A stretch of 64,000 bases of DNA, from the NCBI GenBank assembly GCA_030704615.1, contig CM060732.1, positions 50,575,053 to 50,639,052 of the forward strand, read 5' to 3'. The notes beneath the pieces are model-generated. The model was given only the letters and a program-made list of their open reading frames with translations, was not told where the DNA came from and did no database searches. Position 1 is the first letter of the stretch. Every line of letters starts with the position of its first letter. Of this stretch, positions 39,313-52,339 are shown piece after piece. The translations under genes and the position numbers were made by a program. The stretch comes from Takakia lepidozioides (Eukaryota > Streptophyta > Takakiopsida > Takakiales > Takakiaceae).

Positions 39313-40303
39313 ATGTCTTGCGGAAATGGATGTGGGTGTTGCGCCAAGTGCGGGTGCCGCGCCACCTGCACGTGAGTTGCAGAGCTCCTTTAGCAGGACT
39401 AGTATATCGGTGCAGGCTGGAAGGAATTGGTGTGAAGATGTTTTGTGTATAGTGTGAGCGAGGAGGGAGGTGGAAATCAGGTGTCTTGTGCAGATCTAAG
39501 GTGGCAGATGTGGGAACGGAGCTGATATTCGTAGTGTGATCTGGTCTTCCTTTGTTTGTTGAAGCTGGGACAGCTAATTTACACGATGGCACTAACGGGG
39601 CTTGTGTTTGATTGTGCAGCTGCAATAAGTACTCCTCCTTCAACGAGACCGCTGGAGCACCCAGGTACTGCTCTACTCTCCGCTCCTTGCCTTGAACAGC
39701 TGCTAATGGTGCTGAAATACTTCTGTAATCAATTTACAGGAACCTTTCGTATATTGCACCGTGGACAGTTTTTTGAAGTCACATCAACGGATCAGTAACC
39801 CTGGGGAGCATGAAACTTCAGTAGATACTTTGTAACAAAGAGTTTCATCTGAAGATGAACTGAGATATATGTCGGTTCTGATTCTCGTGTTTGAAGACCA
39901 CTGAAATTTGCTTTAGGGTGCCTACAGTGAGTTTTGGACATGGATCCGCACTCTTGAGGCGGTTGGAATGTGCACTTTACGTAGCTACCTTGGGAGAAAT
40001 TGCTGAGCTGACGAATTGTGATATCTGAACTTGTGCTGCAGACCCTTCACTTTGAAGACCGTCGCTGGAGATACAGGAAAGTGCGGTGCCAACTGCGCAT
40101 GCCCCTCCGGAACCTGTGCCAAGGAGGGAGGCAACTCCTACATGTCTGCCATGGAGAATGGCAAGTGCGGTGCCAACTGCTCATGCCCCTCCGGGACCTG
40201 TGCCAAGGAAGGGGGCGACTCGAGCTCCTACATGTCTGCCATGGAGACCGGCAAGTGCGGTGCCAACTGCTCTTGCGCGCCAGGCACTTGCTCCAAGGAG
40301 TAG
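39313..40303 (+). CDS. Metallothionein with three C-terminal Cys modules, 3 exons
   Basis: This small cytosolic Cys-rich protein binds Zn/Cu and buffers metal and redox stress. The exons 39313-39371, 39620-39664 and 40042-40303 join in phase into 121 residues. Residues 1-21 are the N-terminal metal cluster (MSCGNGCGCCAKCGC...). A short Cys-free linker follows, then three repeats of GKCGANCxCxxGTCxKE separated by GG(N/D)S..YMSAME linkers. Plant metallothioneins usually have 60-85 residues and one C-terminal Cys cluster, so the repeats are an expansion. The second and third modules are closest to each other. An AATAAA lies at 40671. The type cannot be assigned firmly to plant types 1-4. Confidence 0.9.
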
Positions 40304-40670
40304 GAACTGTCCCCGTGTATCTATTGTACCATCACAGGATCGGCACGGGACAATGTGAAGAATAAGAGCTCCTTTTGTGCAGATAGCAAGCCTGTTTAAA
40401 TTTGCACAGTTATAATACTGGTCACTTCCATGTTTTGCGAAACATGCTAGACTACATAATTGGTTGGGATAAGGATGCTGCTGCGCTTGACACCCTGCTG
40501 CCAGCTTCGTAGAGGAGAGGCTTTACGCAATTCATCTGCTGGATGCAGTCAGGCACGATGCATAAGTGTCTGCAGCTGAGTTGTGTGGAGCCTTGTGTGT
40601 TGCGTGTGTGGTTTATCAAACTCAAGTTACATGCAATGCTATCATGAAATAGCATGCTGGCTTCTGAAAC

Positions 40671-40680
40671 AATAAAATTT
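40671..40680 (+). terminator. Poly(A) signal, metallothionein gene
   Basis: An AATAAAATTT element lies about 370 bp after the stop codon in AT-rich sequence. Confidence 0.5.
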
Positions 40681-40689
40681 GTCCTTCTT

Positions 40690-43600
40690 TGAACAAAATA
40701 TCAAGAGTCTGTCTGGGATGGTGTGACAATTGCGATTAAACTAAAAATTGTTTTTCAAACAGACGCTCGACCTCTGACAGCAAAACGGTTTGGAGGTGAA
40801 ATACTACCTACTACTGTTACTGTGGGCCAGAGGCACAATCCCTGGACTATTCTGCGGCCCCGTAGAAACAAACAAGTACAGCGCTTTTTGATTCCTGAGT
40901 ACGTATTTACCCATAGTTCCGTGGTTCCACAGCTCAGCACGTCTTATCATAAACATCACAATTGTACCTTGTCTGTACATGCATCAGACCTGATTTGAGA
41001 GAACTGGGTGCCCACCAAATTGTCGTTGATTCTAGAATCAAGTTAAACTCTAGAGCTAGGATTTTTTTTTATTCAGCTCTATTACGTTATGAACACGGTT
41101 AGACACTTGCCCTTCAACAATCGATTGAAATATTTTCAAGAGTGTGGAATGGAGATGAGACACCTACAAGCTTGTCGCTTCTTGCAGCTCTGGATCTGAC
41201 CAGTGCGGACCTCCGCTGATGTACTTACTTTTCCATTGCGTGGGGAACTCTACCGTTGCATCGCTGATGTGATCATGCGTGCTGATATTTGTCGGTTCGA
41301 CATCTGATGTAGCAAGTGTCTCACAGTACCGGTGGGGTGGTTGACTCGATTACTCCATGACCTCTTCAACACGTCACACGCAACGAAGCTTTTCTGTGCA
41401 AGGAATCTCTTGGCATGTGAACAATGACTCACAAATTTCCAGAAATGGGGAAATTTAAAAACCACAGATTGTTAATGGCAGTAGAATAGTAGAAACAGGA
41501 TTCTTCCTAATATTGGCATGACGATTATAAGCCTGTCATGAATCGCGTATTCCAAATATGGAAAGTTCAGATCTCATCATTCTTCCTTATCTCCCTGACA
41601 ACCTCTGATTGGCAAGTGCAAGAGAGATAAGCGTTGCCAAAAAGGAACAAATCTTGAAAGAGGTACAGATTTGGCAAGGCCTCGTGAGCACGTTTGTGAG
41701 AAGGCCCTGATCGTTATGGCCAGATCATGCAACATGCTTCCCGATGGGCGGATTGGCTGCAATGGCGCTCCTCGGGTTGACTGCAAGCCCATGTTTAAAG
41801 CTTACGGATCTGCTTGTGAACCAATCTACCGAGGCCTACAAGATGATCATGGTAAGTGCCCAGATTCAAAAGAAGTATGAAGTTACGGAGCGGAATTTGA
41901 TAAGGGCAAAAGTGTATGACTCAAGACTGTCCAGAACGAAACCCAAATGTTCAGGAGTGCCGCATCGTGTGGGAAGAGTTGGTTCCGGTTACATGTCCAA
42001 CGATTATGTGGCAATGGTATGTACGCCATGACTTTCAGGGAAGGATTGAAGAGTTACCAGGTGAGCCGTCTTTAAATCAGGCGTCAAGTGGGTGCCTAAT
42101 GCTGGTTCGGGCTGCCCATTGTAGCGGCGGAAGTGCTAAAACAAGAGCTAGAAGTACGTGAGAGATGAAGGTTTCGATGTAAGAGGTGAAGGAGTTTGCA
42201 AGCAAGACTTGAACAGACCTGAGAAAATGCTGTTCAAATGATTTCTTCTCAGAGGGTTTCTGGTCTGCGGTATGTCGCCTATTATGGTACATGGTGAGCA
42301 TTATGCTTTTCAAATACGAATTTCACGAAGGAGCTTGGTGTTATGCTCTCTATTGCAGGGACCTGTACAGCTTGTCGACCAGACTGCCCAAACTGTCGCA
42401 CCATATCATGGTTGGCGATCTCGGTATGGAGCCGATTCAAGCCTACATGGGAAACGGCACAGATGTATGTACCTGAAGAACTTACCAAGGACACTGGACT
42501 ACAGGTTGGGTTCAGCAACACTGAACAACTAGTCTACATCCTCGAACAAGGGTGAAGAATTTTTGCGAGGAGATGAACTAAGCATCTGGGTGGGGTACGT
42601 CTTGTACCCCAAGCTGAAGCTTACGAAGGATGATAAAATTGAGACCCGCCGGGAGGCAAATTGGAGCAAAGCGACAACGATTGCCCTCATCTCCTAGTAG
42701 ACCCAGGTAACAGACGCTCACGTAGATGGCGGGGCACAACTATTTGAAGGTCAGGCAGATTAATGGTTTCAGATTCTCTATCAAGCTCTATCTTCCTTGA
42801 ACGGTGTCAAATTTGTCTCGTGCAGGCAGCAGGCATATTGGAGCCCATGCAGGCGGCACTATCCGCATGAATTCTTTTCTGAGCCTGGGTTCTTCCTTCT
42901 GAAGCTCGTATACGGATCCATATTTGTAAAGACAAAGATTACACCATCAGATCTAAATTTACGGCTTCGTCGGACGGAGTTGCTATGCTCGCAAGGAATC
43001 CATGACTTCGACAATCCTGAGATGTAAATTAGGACCTGCCAGTGCAGGTGACTCACCCCATGATTTGACGGGGTGTCCTGGAAGCACCAAACGTTCACTT
43101 GTACATAAAAGCAGAGCGGGCATTTAGGCTACAGGTCGACTCCTTTGGGGCCAAGAAATTCTGAGGCCCTACCTGGCACATGTGATGCAGAGCTCTCATA
43201 CGCTCATAATATACTCAGATGCACTGTTTCAGGATAAAGAGGGCCATCGAGATGTTTAACGCCTTTACTTGGACCAAGCTTCCATTGTAACCTCGATCCA
43301 AGCTGATCAATCAATTTGTATTAGAGGGCTCAGACACCAGAAAATTGTAGAAACTCCCTGGCCAAGTGCGAATTCCTTATACATGCTCACCGACCAAACT
43401 ATACTTAATCTAGATACCGAGCCTGAGCCACACCAGGTCTGCAGATGCGCTCAAGCTCTTGCTCCTCTTTCCAAAGCAGCTCCCAAATGCGATTAATGGA
43501 AAGTCTGCAGGTGGGGCTGTTGACAACATCCGGCCAAATCTCCATTGCAAATTACGACTCTTGAGTCAGCCGACTGAAGAGATCACTAGAGAGATCATCA

Positions 43601-45678
43601 GGACTACCAACCAGACTCAGCACACACTTCGGTAGAGACTAGTTACATATGGACACATCTTGTATCACTGCACTGGCATAAATGAAACGTTTCACATATC
43701 CATGTTTTCATTTTGACTGCACTACGTCATGCACACACTACATGTTGTTCCAGGACTCGAGAAATTTCTCTCCCAAGGAAATATTGCACTACAGAGTTCT
43801 TTTAGCACCATTGGGTAGAAATAGATTGCAGGGAAGGGAAAGGGCAGGGAAAGGGCAGTGAAGTTGAACGGACAACTCCAAGACCTCCACTCAATCCAAG
43901 CTCTACCTTTCGGCCACTCCGGTGTTCTCAAAGGTGTTCTCACGAGATTGTCGCATCTTGGAACTGATCAGTTGTACCTTGGGATATTTGGGGACCACCA
44001 CGACAGCTGCGTTGATGTATGTGCAGCAGCGCAAAAGCAAAAGAGAGCCACTCGCAGCGTCGCTTGCATGCGCAGGACGACTGTGAGCTCAACACATCGC
44101 CCAGTGTTTAGCGCACTGAACCGCACCACCATTACGTAGCTTAGTACCCTAATCATACTCTTGCCAATATCATTCTCGCAACCCTTTTTTGTTGATCCTC
44201 CCATCAGTTTCACTGGGCCTGGGATTACCTCCATGAGGCTAGTTCAGAGATCTAGTTTGTGGGTTACTTAGGTGAGGGGTGGTTTAAGTAAACCCATAAG
44301 TAGGATTTGTGGTGGGCTAATCCAGGGCTAATCCAGGTTAAGAATCTGCTAAGCTTGCTATGGGGGGGCTATGGTAGCTCAAGCATCTCTCGCCACCCGC
44401 GCCGCTGGGTATGTACTTGAGCCATGGACTCTTCTTCCCATGCTGCTTGGGACCCTGTTCCTAATTCTACCGGAGATTCACAACGCCAGGTATACTCCCG
44501 ATCCATCTTCTTCTCCGTTTCATTTTCTCGGTACACACATGTATCGTCGTTGCTTGAATTGCTGCAAGGTGTGAAAGCACGAACCCCTTCTTGTCTTCCG
44601 GCCTGTGTATGTGGAGAAAATATTCCAGAATTAGCTCAGATTTACGGCTATTGAGGCGGGGTGGTATAAATTTCCTTAGTAGACATTGGAGTGTTTTGAG
44701 CACTTGTCTGTGGTGTAACCTAGGTACGAGCTGAGGGTTGATGGAGCTAGAGCTTAGCGACGTGGATTAGAAGGAGATTCTTTCAATTAGGGCACGGATG
44801 TTGGATAACAATGCTTGGCATGTCGGAATCTTTAATTGTTGCAATGGTTTTCTTCCAGAACAAGAGAGTGCGTGCAAGTACCTTCGGTGATCAATCCCTG
44901 CCATTGACGGCCTGCTCACCTCAGGTTCCCCTCTGCCCTTATCTGTTCTCTCTGTTCCTCCCTTTTTCAATCAATCGCCATGACTTGCTTCTCTCTGTTT
45001 TTGCACTCGTGACCATGAGATCGTCGAGCACTTCTATTCGATTAAGTAGGTATCATAGAGTGTTAATGCTGGAAGCAGCTACAAGCATATTTGTGGTTAA
45101 TCGACCTCACAGCATTGACAAGGACGACGCGGATGATTAGCTACGTAGGAATTTTCGTTAAGTGTCCTGGTACACGGGATATGAGGCACGCTTTTGGTAT
45201 CTGAACTGCGTTCACCCGTCCACTCGGAGAAGTGTTGTCTGAGCTTCAAAGGGCCATCAAAGAAGCATAGTTGCAGGTTCACTTCTAGTATGGTCCAGAT
45301 CAATCTTGCAGACCATTGTACTATTGTCGGTCATTGAATCAGAGGGGCTTTACATCAATCTAAGACGAATTGAGAGTAAGCCTTGACACTAAGGGTTTAC
45401 CTTCTGAATGTTGTGCATGCTTGGGCAATTGCCCAGCACTGCCCCATTCTTAAGTTAAATAGATCATGAATTTGAGTCTGTGGCTGTGGAATGTTTTGTT
45501 TCGGATCTCAAAAAGGTTCCAAGAGGCTGACGGTAGAAACCCCTTGCACATAACTTGTGTCTCAGGGAGGTCTGGCTTTTATGCTTGTGTAATATCCCAG
45601 AAGTGGCCAAAATTGACTTGACTATTGGGCGGGGAATAGCAGGGAGGGCTGTGTGGTGGCACGAGTGATGAAGGCTGT
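40690..45678. other. Long unassigned interval before EYA
   Basis: No gene is recognised. Some stretches look exon-like, with an open frame followed by a GT donor: about 41744-41852 (ends gatcatg/gtaagt), 42003-42060 (ends ttaccag/gtgagc) and 44371-44488 (a hydrophobic stretch WTLLPMLLGTLFLILPEI, then /gtatac). They do not join into a protein I can name. They may belong to an unrecognised gene, a pseudogene or a long EYA 5' region. The rest shows nothing. Confidence 0.35.
44371..44488 (+). CDS. Possible first exon of an unknown membrane protein
   Basis: About 39 codons start MVAQASLATRAAGYVLEPW and include one strongly hydrophobic segment, ending at a plausible GTATAC donor. A possible following exon at about 44860-44922 (NKRVRASTFGDQSL) lies between a pyrimidine-rich acceptor and a GT. 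The product is not recognised and the model is speculative. Confidence 0.25.
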
Positions 45679-48628
45679 ATGCACAGTGATGTGAGCACAA
45701 CCGACTCTTCCCATGTGCAAGGGTTCTCAAGCTTGACCACAATGCACAGTTCTTATGAGCCTAGTTGCTTTTCAGCTTCAGAAGAACTCTGTGGTCTGCT
45801 CAACAGTCCAAATGGAAGTCCCAAGCCTTCGGTAGTAACAGCATGCAGGTCAGTCAAGCGATTAATGAAAGACCTATTTAAGGCAGACTAATGTGATTGC
45901 TTGAATCTCCTACTTGCATTTCACGCCAGACCTGGGGCAAGCATCTCGATTCCAGCGTTGAGGTTGTGGCTGTGGTTGGTGTGGGTATAACTGGTTCCAT
46001 GGAAGGCATGCTTTTCCTGGATATGGCAAACATAGCTCACACCTTTACACATTGGCTCATGTGTTTGATCCAACTCACAGATGTTCTGGTTTCTAGTTTG
46101 CACTCCGCATCTTTTGTGCAGAGTTGAGAGTCAATTGGACTATTGGAATGTTCATGCATGATTTTATCTTTGTGCAAGCACTAACAATTTAAGGGCTTGA
46201 AAATACAAGAGTGAGTAGATATCATCTCTGTGGCCAACTCCCTGCAATCTTTGGTGAGGGTCTCCTTGAGAAGGGCTAAACATAAGAGGTGATTTGCAAA
46301 CATGATGCAATTCTAATCCTTGTTGGTGATGCAAGCTAGGTCACAGACGAAGTTAGAAGCTGAGCTGATTGGTCATCATTCGGAAGGGAATCGAAATGGG
46401 CAGAGTGAGATTTCATCTGAATCAGCCTTTTGTGGTGCTCCATCTTTGCTGTCCCCAGACTCTTCTTCCAAAGGTAAAGATGTGCATTTTGAGTTGAAAT
46501 TTCTAGAGGTCAGATCTATGTTCACATAATCGGGTTTCAGATATACCAATACCATGGGTACGTCGCTTTGGCAAGCCTTAATCAAACAAGTACACTCTAG
46601 ATATACTGGATACATCATCTCACAAAATTTGTTCCTGTTGTGCCACCAATTGAAAGTAATGAGCAAGTGTTGTTGGTGGGTCTCATTATACTTTCCAAGC
46701 CTTCCAGGTTTTGTGCAAAACCTCTTGGGAGTGAATTAACCTTTGGGGACTTGAGTGCAGAGCATGCTTCAGGGACAGACTCAGCCGTAACCCTGACTGA
46801 TGAGTCATGGGACCCAGAGATAACCGACAAGAGCAACATGGCCACAGTGCAACATAGAGAAGTGAGCAAGGCTGGTGGTCCCACTGTCTTTGTTTGGGAC
46901 CTGGATGAAACCCTCATCATTTTCCAGACACTATCAAATGGTAGGTACTCCGAGCTTTTCAATGGCACAAAGGATCCAAGGGAGGCTTTGATACTTGGGC
47001 GACGATGGGAGAAACTTATCCTACAAGTTTGTGACAGCCATTTTTTCTACCAACAGGTCAATCCACACCACCTGCCTAGCTGCTTTTACCTCCCCAGGGA
47101 AACCAGCAGTTGAACTTGGTGATTGTCTACTTATGTTCAGGGTCCAGGGTTATAAATATGTTTTCACTTATGGGAGTATGGGAGTGTGCGCAAGCAGACA
47201 GAAACTGGAAACGAACAATCACCATGGACACTCAAATCTAAATGCAGTGGGGATCTTGTTTTGGATCAGGTGGAGGATTATAATGAGCCCCATCTGGAGT
47301 CTCTGCAAGATTTTGATGACGGTATTGATTTAACAGACTATGACTTCTATGGTGACAACTTGGGTGTGCCATGTGATGCTGCCAACAAGCGCAAGCTTGG
47401 TTACCGGCATCGTGTTGCGGGTGATCTCTACACACAGGTATGTTACAATCATACCACTATGTCTCTCTCTCCCCCTCCCTCCCTCACTCTCTCATGCTTA
47501 GAAGCAAGCACTTGGATAATCTAGGTCCGTATATTTCTATCGTTTACCATGGCACTTCTACTCCTAGTCGAGGAGGATCTACGTGAAGTGATGAGGGTGG
47601 GGCTCGGAGTGCAGGGTCTGGAGAAGCTGTTGAATGAGGAACATTTGAAGGAATGGCAAAACCTCTATGAAACAACTGATAAGTATACAGATGGCTGGCT
47701 TTCTGCAGGTGACTGTCCTTTTGGGGATTTGTGTGGCAGATCTTCAATCTGTGCCCATCGTCTATAAGTTGTATAGGCAGAGCAGTACAACAAGATGCTA
47801 GTGTTGGTCAACATGTTGGGCCCATTTGCGTGCAATGGTTACGAAAAACTTTCTTTTTGAATACTGCAGGACAGTTATTGCATTATCTTTGGAGGCTTGA
47901 GTCCAATTACTGTTGGCTAGTATATTGCCAAGTGGGACTGCAAAATGGAGGAATCTTGTGTCATGAGAGAGCCTTAAGTGGATTGATGGGTTCTCTCTTT
48001 ATCGGGTTTCTAGGGAGGAAAAAGCTGGAGGAGTGCCAGGAAGCAAACCGAAGAGAAGGACAAGATGAATCGAGGTCAGCCGAGACAACAGGGGTGGAAA
48101 GAGCCACAGATTGTCAGAGTGCTTGTGAGACACAGGCTTTGCTAAGCAACCACAGTATGTTGGTGACATCTGGTACTCTCATTCCAAGTCTTGTGAAGTG
48201 CTTGCTCTTCCGACTTGAGCAGCACTTCCATCATCTAAACAGTAAGTACTCGCAATATGCCTGCTTGGTTCAGCGAGGTACAGATCATTGGATTCAGGAG
48301 TCACTTATGGTTTCAGCGTGACAGGGAAGAACACATTACTTATGATATACTTTTTTATGATGCAGTTTACAGCTCCCGGGACGTTGGGAAGTTGCAGTGC
48401 TTTCAATGGATCAAAGAGCGATATCAGCAAAAAAATCCAAAGTTTTGTGTGATTGGCGATGGGATAGATGAATGTGAGGCTGCCTACATATTAGAGTGGC
48501 CGTTTGTGAAGATAAATATTGAGCCCAATGCCGTCCATCGCTTGCCATCACTGTCCATGGCTTCCGTGGAACACTACATCAAGATTGTGTATGGGGGGCC
48601 TGATGGGCCTGGGATTCCAAACTTTTAA
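45679..48628 (+). CDS. EYA: Eyes-absent homologue (EYA), HAD-type protein phosphatase
   Basis: EYA proteins are Asp-dependent HAD-fold phosphatases that act on phosphotyrosine. The exons 45679-45848, 46340-46473, 46761-47056, 47270-47437, 47615-47708, 48014-48241 and 48366-48628 join in phase into 450 residues. The catalytic motif I is VFVWDLDETLI. Then come GRRWEKLILQVCD, EDYNEPHLESL, ANKRKLGYRHRV, DKYTDGWLSAG, motif II LVTSGTLIPSLVK, then DVGKLQCFQWIKER, and motif IV FCVIGDGIDECEAA. The end reads HYIKIVYGGPDGP. The first ~145 residues are a Ser-rich extension; Arabidopsis EYA, about 307 residues, begins almost directly with the phosphatase domain. The two upstream exons and the 46761 acceptor are inferred from phase and composition only. 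Confidence 0.87.
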
Positions 48629-49109
48629 TTGGAATCTTGGAATCTTGTTCCAGTTGTTCCTCTATCTTGTCTAATTGTTCTAAATTTTTTTTTTTTGGGG
48701 GGGTAAAGGGGGACAAGGCAAAGAACTGTCATGTTCTTGGTTCTTAGAGGGTTTCAACGGCTAAAATGATTGGGGAGAGTGTCACACTTTGCGTACGGGC
48801 AAAGCAACTGGATGAACCACCAAGTTGTAGACTACCCTTTTACTCGCATGGTGCAATACTGTTGGTAAGTTTTACGGACTTTGAAGTGTGGCCCACCAAG
48901 CAGAAAAATACTTCAGCCTTTTGCTATCGAAAGACTGATTGGAGCCAAAACAATGACATACAGAGAAATATCATTGTATACCAAGTACTTAGTACATATG
49001 TTTCCCGGATTGCCTAAGTGGAGTTTAGCAGGCGGAGAAGATGACCAGTAATTGGTAGATTATCATGAACATAAAGGTTTCTCTCTTCGGTCGGTTGTTT
49101 GGAGAGTGA
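48629..49109. other. EYA 3' flank
   Basis: It contains a T-run/G-run at about 48684-48703 and no gene. It ends where the inverted duplication begins. Confidence 0.4.
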
Positions 49110-49835
49110 CACATGTTAGTTTCCTCAACTGGTTTTGATCAATCATGGAAAACACTAAGACTCTTGGAGAGGTTCGCCGTTTCAACCAAACACAACTCTT
49201 TCAAAGCAATCTCTTCAAGCATAACTATCCAGAAGCCAGAGGTTTCCTTCTGGTGTAGGCAGTCTGTAAAGAGAGACAAAAATGACTGTAGCTGCAGTAA
49301 GAGGGATCACGTATATTCCAACAACAGACTTTGTTCCAATAATGGAGACTTGGTTGCACATCTTAAACTGCACACAACTGACTTGATATTCATTCGTTCT
49401 TTTGCAGTCACCCTTTTTGCAATTCAGCTGCCTGCTCTTTGACAAGCCAGGCACCCTTCTCTGTCTTTGTTCCATCTCCATTTTCTGCTTTGTTCACAAT
49501 GGGTGGCTCTTCCAAGTGATTCTCAATTTCTACCTTACTTGGATTAAGCTTTGACCTGGTGTATAGTGATGCATACTGCTTTTCGTGTGTTCACGGAAGA
49601 GCTTCTCCTATGGAATAGTTGGGGTGCCACTAAGTCTAGGACCATCCTTGACAGGGCTCCCTAATCTGAGTACTGTATGTACATTTTTGGTCTTGAGAAG
49701 CACTGGATGGAGTCGTCAATGTCTTTCAATTGGAACTCCACCTCTGCTTTCACTCGTAGTAGCAGGATCAAGAGAATAGGCCAGGTCGGGTCTGATTCTC
49801 TGAAGCAAGTAGGATGACATGACCAAGCCAAGAGG
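49110..49835 (+). repeat. Left arm of a 0.7-kb inverted duplication
   Basis: This segment matches the reverse complement of about 61575-62316 along its whole length, with scattered substitutions and small indels. Matching landmarks include tttgatcaatcatggaaaac at the outer end and aagcaagtagga.gacatgac at the inner end. No protein family is recognised in either arm, though a peptide KAEVEFQLKDIDDSI is conserved between them. Confidence 0.9.
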
Positions 49836-50129
49836 CACAAGACAAGATTCCTGGTGTCTTGAGAGTATAACATAGCGTAACAAGTTTGAACCACTTTTAG
49901 CCCAAGATTCTACCAATTTGGTGTTCGTGGCTTTTGAGTATGGCAAATGGGTGGGTGGACAACACTGAATTATGTTCAAGTCTCGGCTTATCACTGCCAA
50001 TCCAGTTAGACATCCCAAGGCATTTCCACAAGGACTCATTTGTGGGGGAGGGAATATGAACTAGCAGATGTGATCCTTTGGAGTTGGTGAGCTGATTGAA
50101 AGTTTGTTTGCAAAACAATGAAGTAACCG
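49836..50129. other. 3' flank of the F-box gene
   Basis: No feature is recognised. It is probably the F-box gene's 3' UTR on the minus strand. Confidence 0.35.
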
Positions 50130-51691
50130 CTAGATGGCAGCATCCAATCTAGGGTGGTATGAAAACCAAGAGTACATGGGATGGAAGTCATGAGAGAGGC
50201 AAGTATCCAGGCGGCGCCACGAATTCCGAGCACAGTTGAAAATGACAAGCAATTGTGGGCTCTTGCGATTGCTCAAGTAAATCATATCGCCATGCCCAAC
50301 ACAGTTGAATGACAGCAAACTGGAGTTGTTTAGAAGCTCCTTGAACAAACCTTCAGGCATGTTTTGCACCACTACCCAATCCCTTATTTGATGCCGCAGC
50401 TCCCACACACAGACACCCTCTGTGACAAAATGAGGTCTCCTGCAAGCATAGTTGCACCATCAGAGTTAAGCACCTTTTAACACAGGAATTTAGGAAACCT
50501 CATTTGATGAGATTCTACGACACCAATGTTTCTGACTTCCCTTAGGTGTACCCTCTCTTCAAGGGGTAGCAAGGCCTGTTTGTGAGCCATGATAACTTAT
50601 TAGTTTTGAGATCTGTTGGTATGTCAACCCTAAGTGACCACATCTGTCAAAAGGAAAAGCACATTGAGAAACCCTTTGTGTGCACGACATAGATACTGAG
50701 GTATTCTGTTTGCTGTATAAAGATTTCAGATTTCAGAACTAGTTCTGAGATTCTGCATGGAAAAATCCAAGGCACTGCAGACTTACCTGCCAAAACCCCC
50801 CACCATCAAAAGCCGGTCCTGGCATCCCACCACATGTGGGCATGTCATGAAATCAGGGATTGGCACATGGACCTTGCTCCAGACCCGTTGCTCCACATTG
50901 TAGGCATAAACCCCATAAACACCAATGCGGGTTTCCCATGTCATGAAATAGAGCACACCATTACAGAAAGCATGGCCTGTTGTGATCCCATCTTCAAGGC
51001 CCTCTGTCAGCATCCAGAGGTTAGTTGCTGAATCATACACCTCTGTCCTCAACACAACCCCGTCACTGTACACTGGGGCCAGATTGCTACGAACAATTAT
51101 TTTGTAGGCTTTTGATTGTCTGTCAACAACCAGGCCTAGGAGACCATCACGCCATCCTCCAAGCATCGGAGGCAGCTTCCTCCATGAGCTGGTCACAGGA
51201 TTGCAAACACATACACTTGAAGCTCCATCTGCTTCGTGCAAGCGGAAGACCAATAGGCCTCCGGCCACGGTGATATCTGAAATATCAAACGGAAGAAAGG
51301 AGAGGGGTATGTTGTGCCACTTGTTTTCTCCTGGAATGTAGGCTGACACAACTCGGTAACCCCGATCTGCGAAAATTAGAATCCATGAATCCTTTGGAGG
51401 AATTTGGGTGCAGAGTTGAATGAAATTGGGAGAATGCATGAGAGTGTTCCATGATTTGCAAACGGCGCGAAATCGGAAAAAGCTGGGAAGGGGCAGCCAT
51501 GCCAGTACTCTGTCTATCAAGTCTTCCGGGAAAAAACTCCACAGTGCTGGATCCAAGGCCGTTTGCAAAGGGGTTTCGTGGCTGCATGTCGCTGAACAAT
51601 CCTCGGCGCTTCCGACAATTGTCACCGGTGTGAATTTAAGGCATTTGCTGGCCCCGTACTCCATTTGTCTCACCGACTGTCTTCGCACCAC
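50130..51691 (-). CDS. F-box/kelch-like protein, 2 exons
   Basis: Proteins of this class are substrate receptors of SCF ubiquitin ligases. Exon 1 is 50787-51691 (ATG at 51691) and exon 2 is 50130-50439. A GTAAGT donor and a TTGCAG acceptor restore an Arg codon, giving 404 residues. The F-box is at about 50-92 (FFPEDLIDRVLAWLPLPSFF then RFRAVCKSWNTLM), where Leu-Pro and the Cys-Lys-x-Trp core are intact. A kelch-like beta region follows with repeated W/V patterns: NKWHNIPLSF, SSWRKLPPMLGGW, NLWMLTEGLEDG, RVWSKVHVPIPDF, then LLMVGGFGR. The C-terminal part (exon 2) has NSWRRLDTC. The substrate is unknown. The length and two-exon form fit plant F-box/kelch proteins. Confidence 0.88.
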
Positions 51692-52339
51692 TTGTGCTGG
51701 TTGAATGAGATGTCTCCGACCTCAAACAGGTTTTGAAGGGAGAGATTCAGAAGTAAGATTAGTCATTGTAAGAACAGTCCAGGCAGGTCTTTCCCCATGA
51801 AATCTTCTAGTGATAAAGGAGTTTCTGGAACCCCGCTTGTCCCCCATTGCTTGCAATCCCCATCGACACTTTAATCAAGACAGCCGCAGCTGTGGGTTGC
51901 TCGTCATTGCCGCAACATTGGATGCCCTGTACCGTACTATATTCAACTCACCCGATAGACCATTGGACCTGAATCACCGACGAGTCAGTGTGTCTGTCTG
52001 AGAGAGAAAAGAACAGGGTTCTTTGGTTGCACCCATTGAGAGAGGATGAGAATGGGACTGATAAGAACCCAGTCCTGGAAAACACCTGGTCTCGCCAGAT
52101 TGACAGAGAAAGAAGACGAAGGGGCCGCATGGAAAGAAATGCCTGAATTGCAGTGGGGCAGATCCACCGATCGGGAATCGCTGCGGCTCCAGGGTTCCCT
52201 GAGGTCCACGCTGGTTCAGTTATTCGCGGAATCTCGGTTGTTTTCTTCTACCGTCCTGCTTCTCGGCTCAGAATTTTGTAGCCTCGTAATGAGGCTGGTC
52301 AGACGATGGGGCCCGCCGCCTCATTAATATAGGAGCAAA
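51692..52339. other. Upstream region of the F-box gene
   Basis: Minus-strand promoter side of the F-box gene. No plus-strand gene is recognised, and short ORFs here overlap on both strands. Confidence 0.4.
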
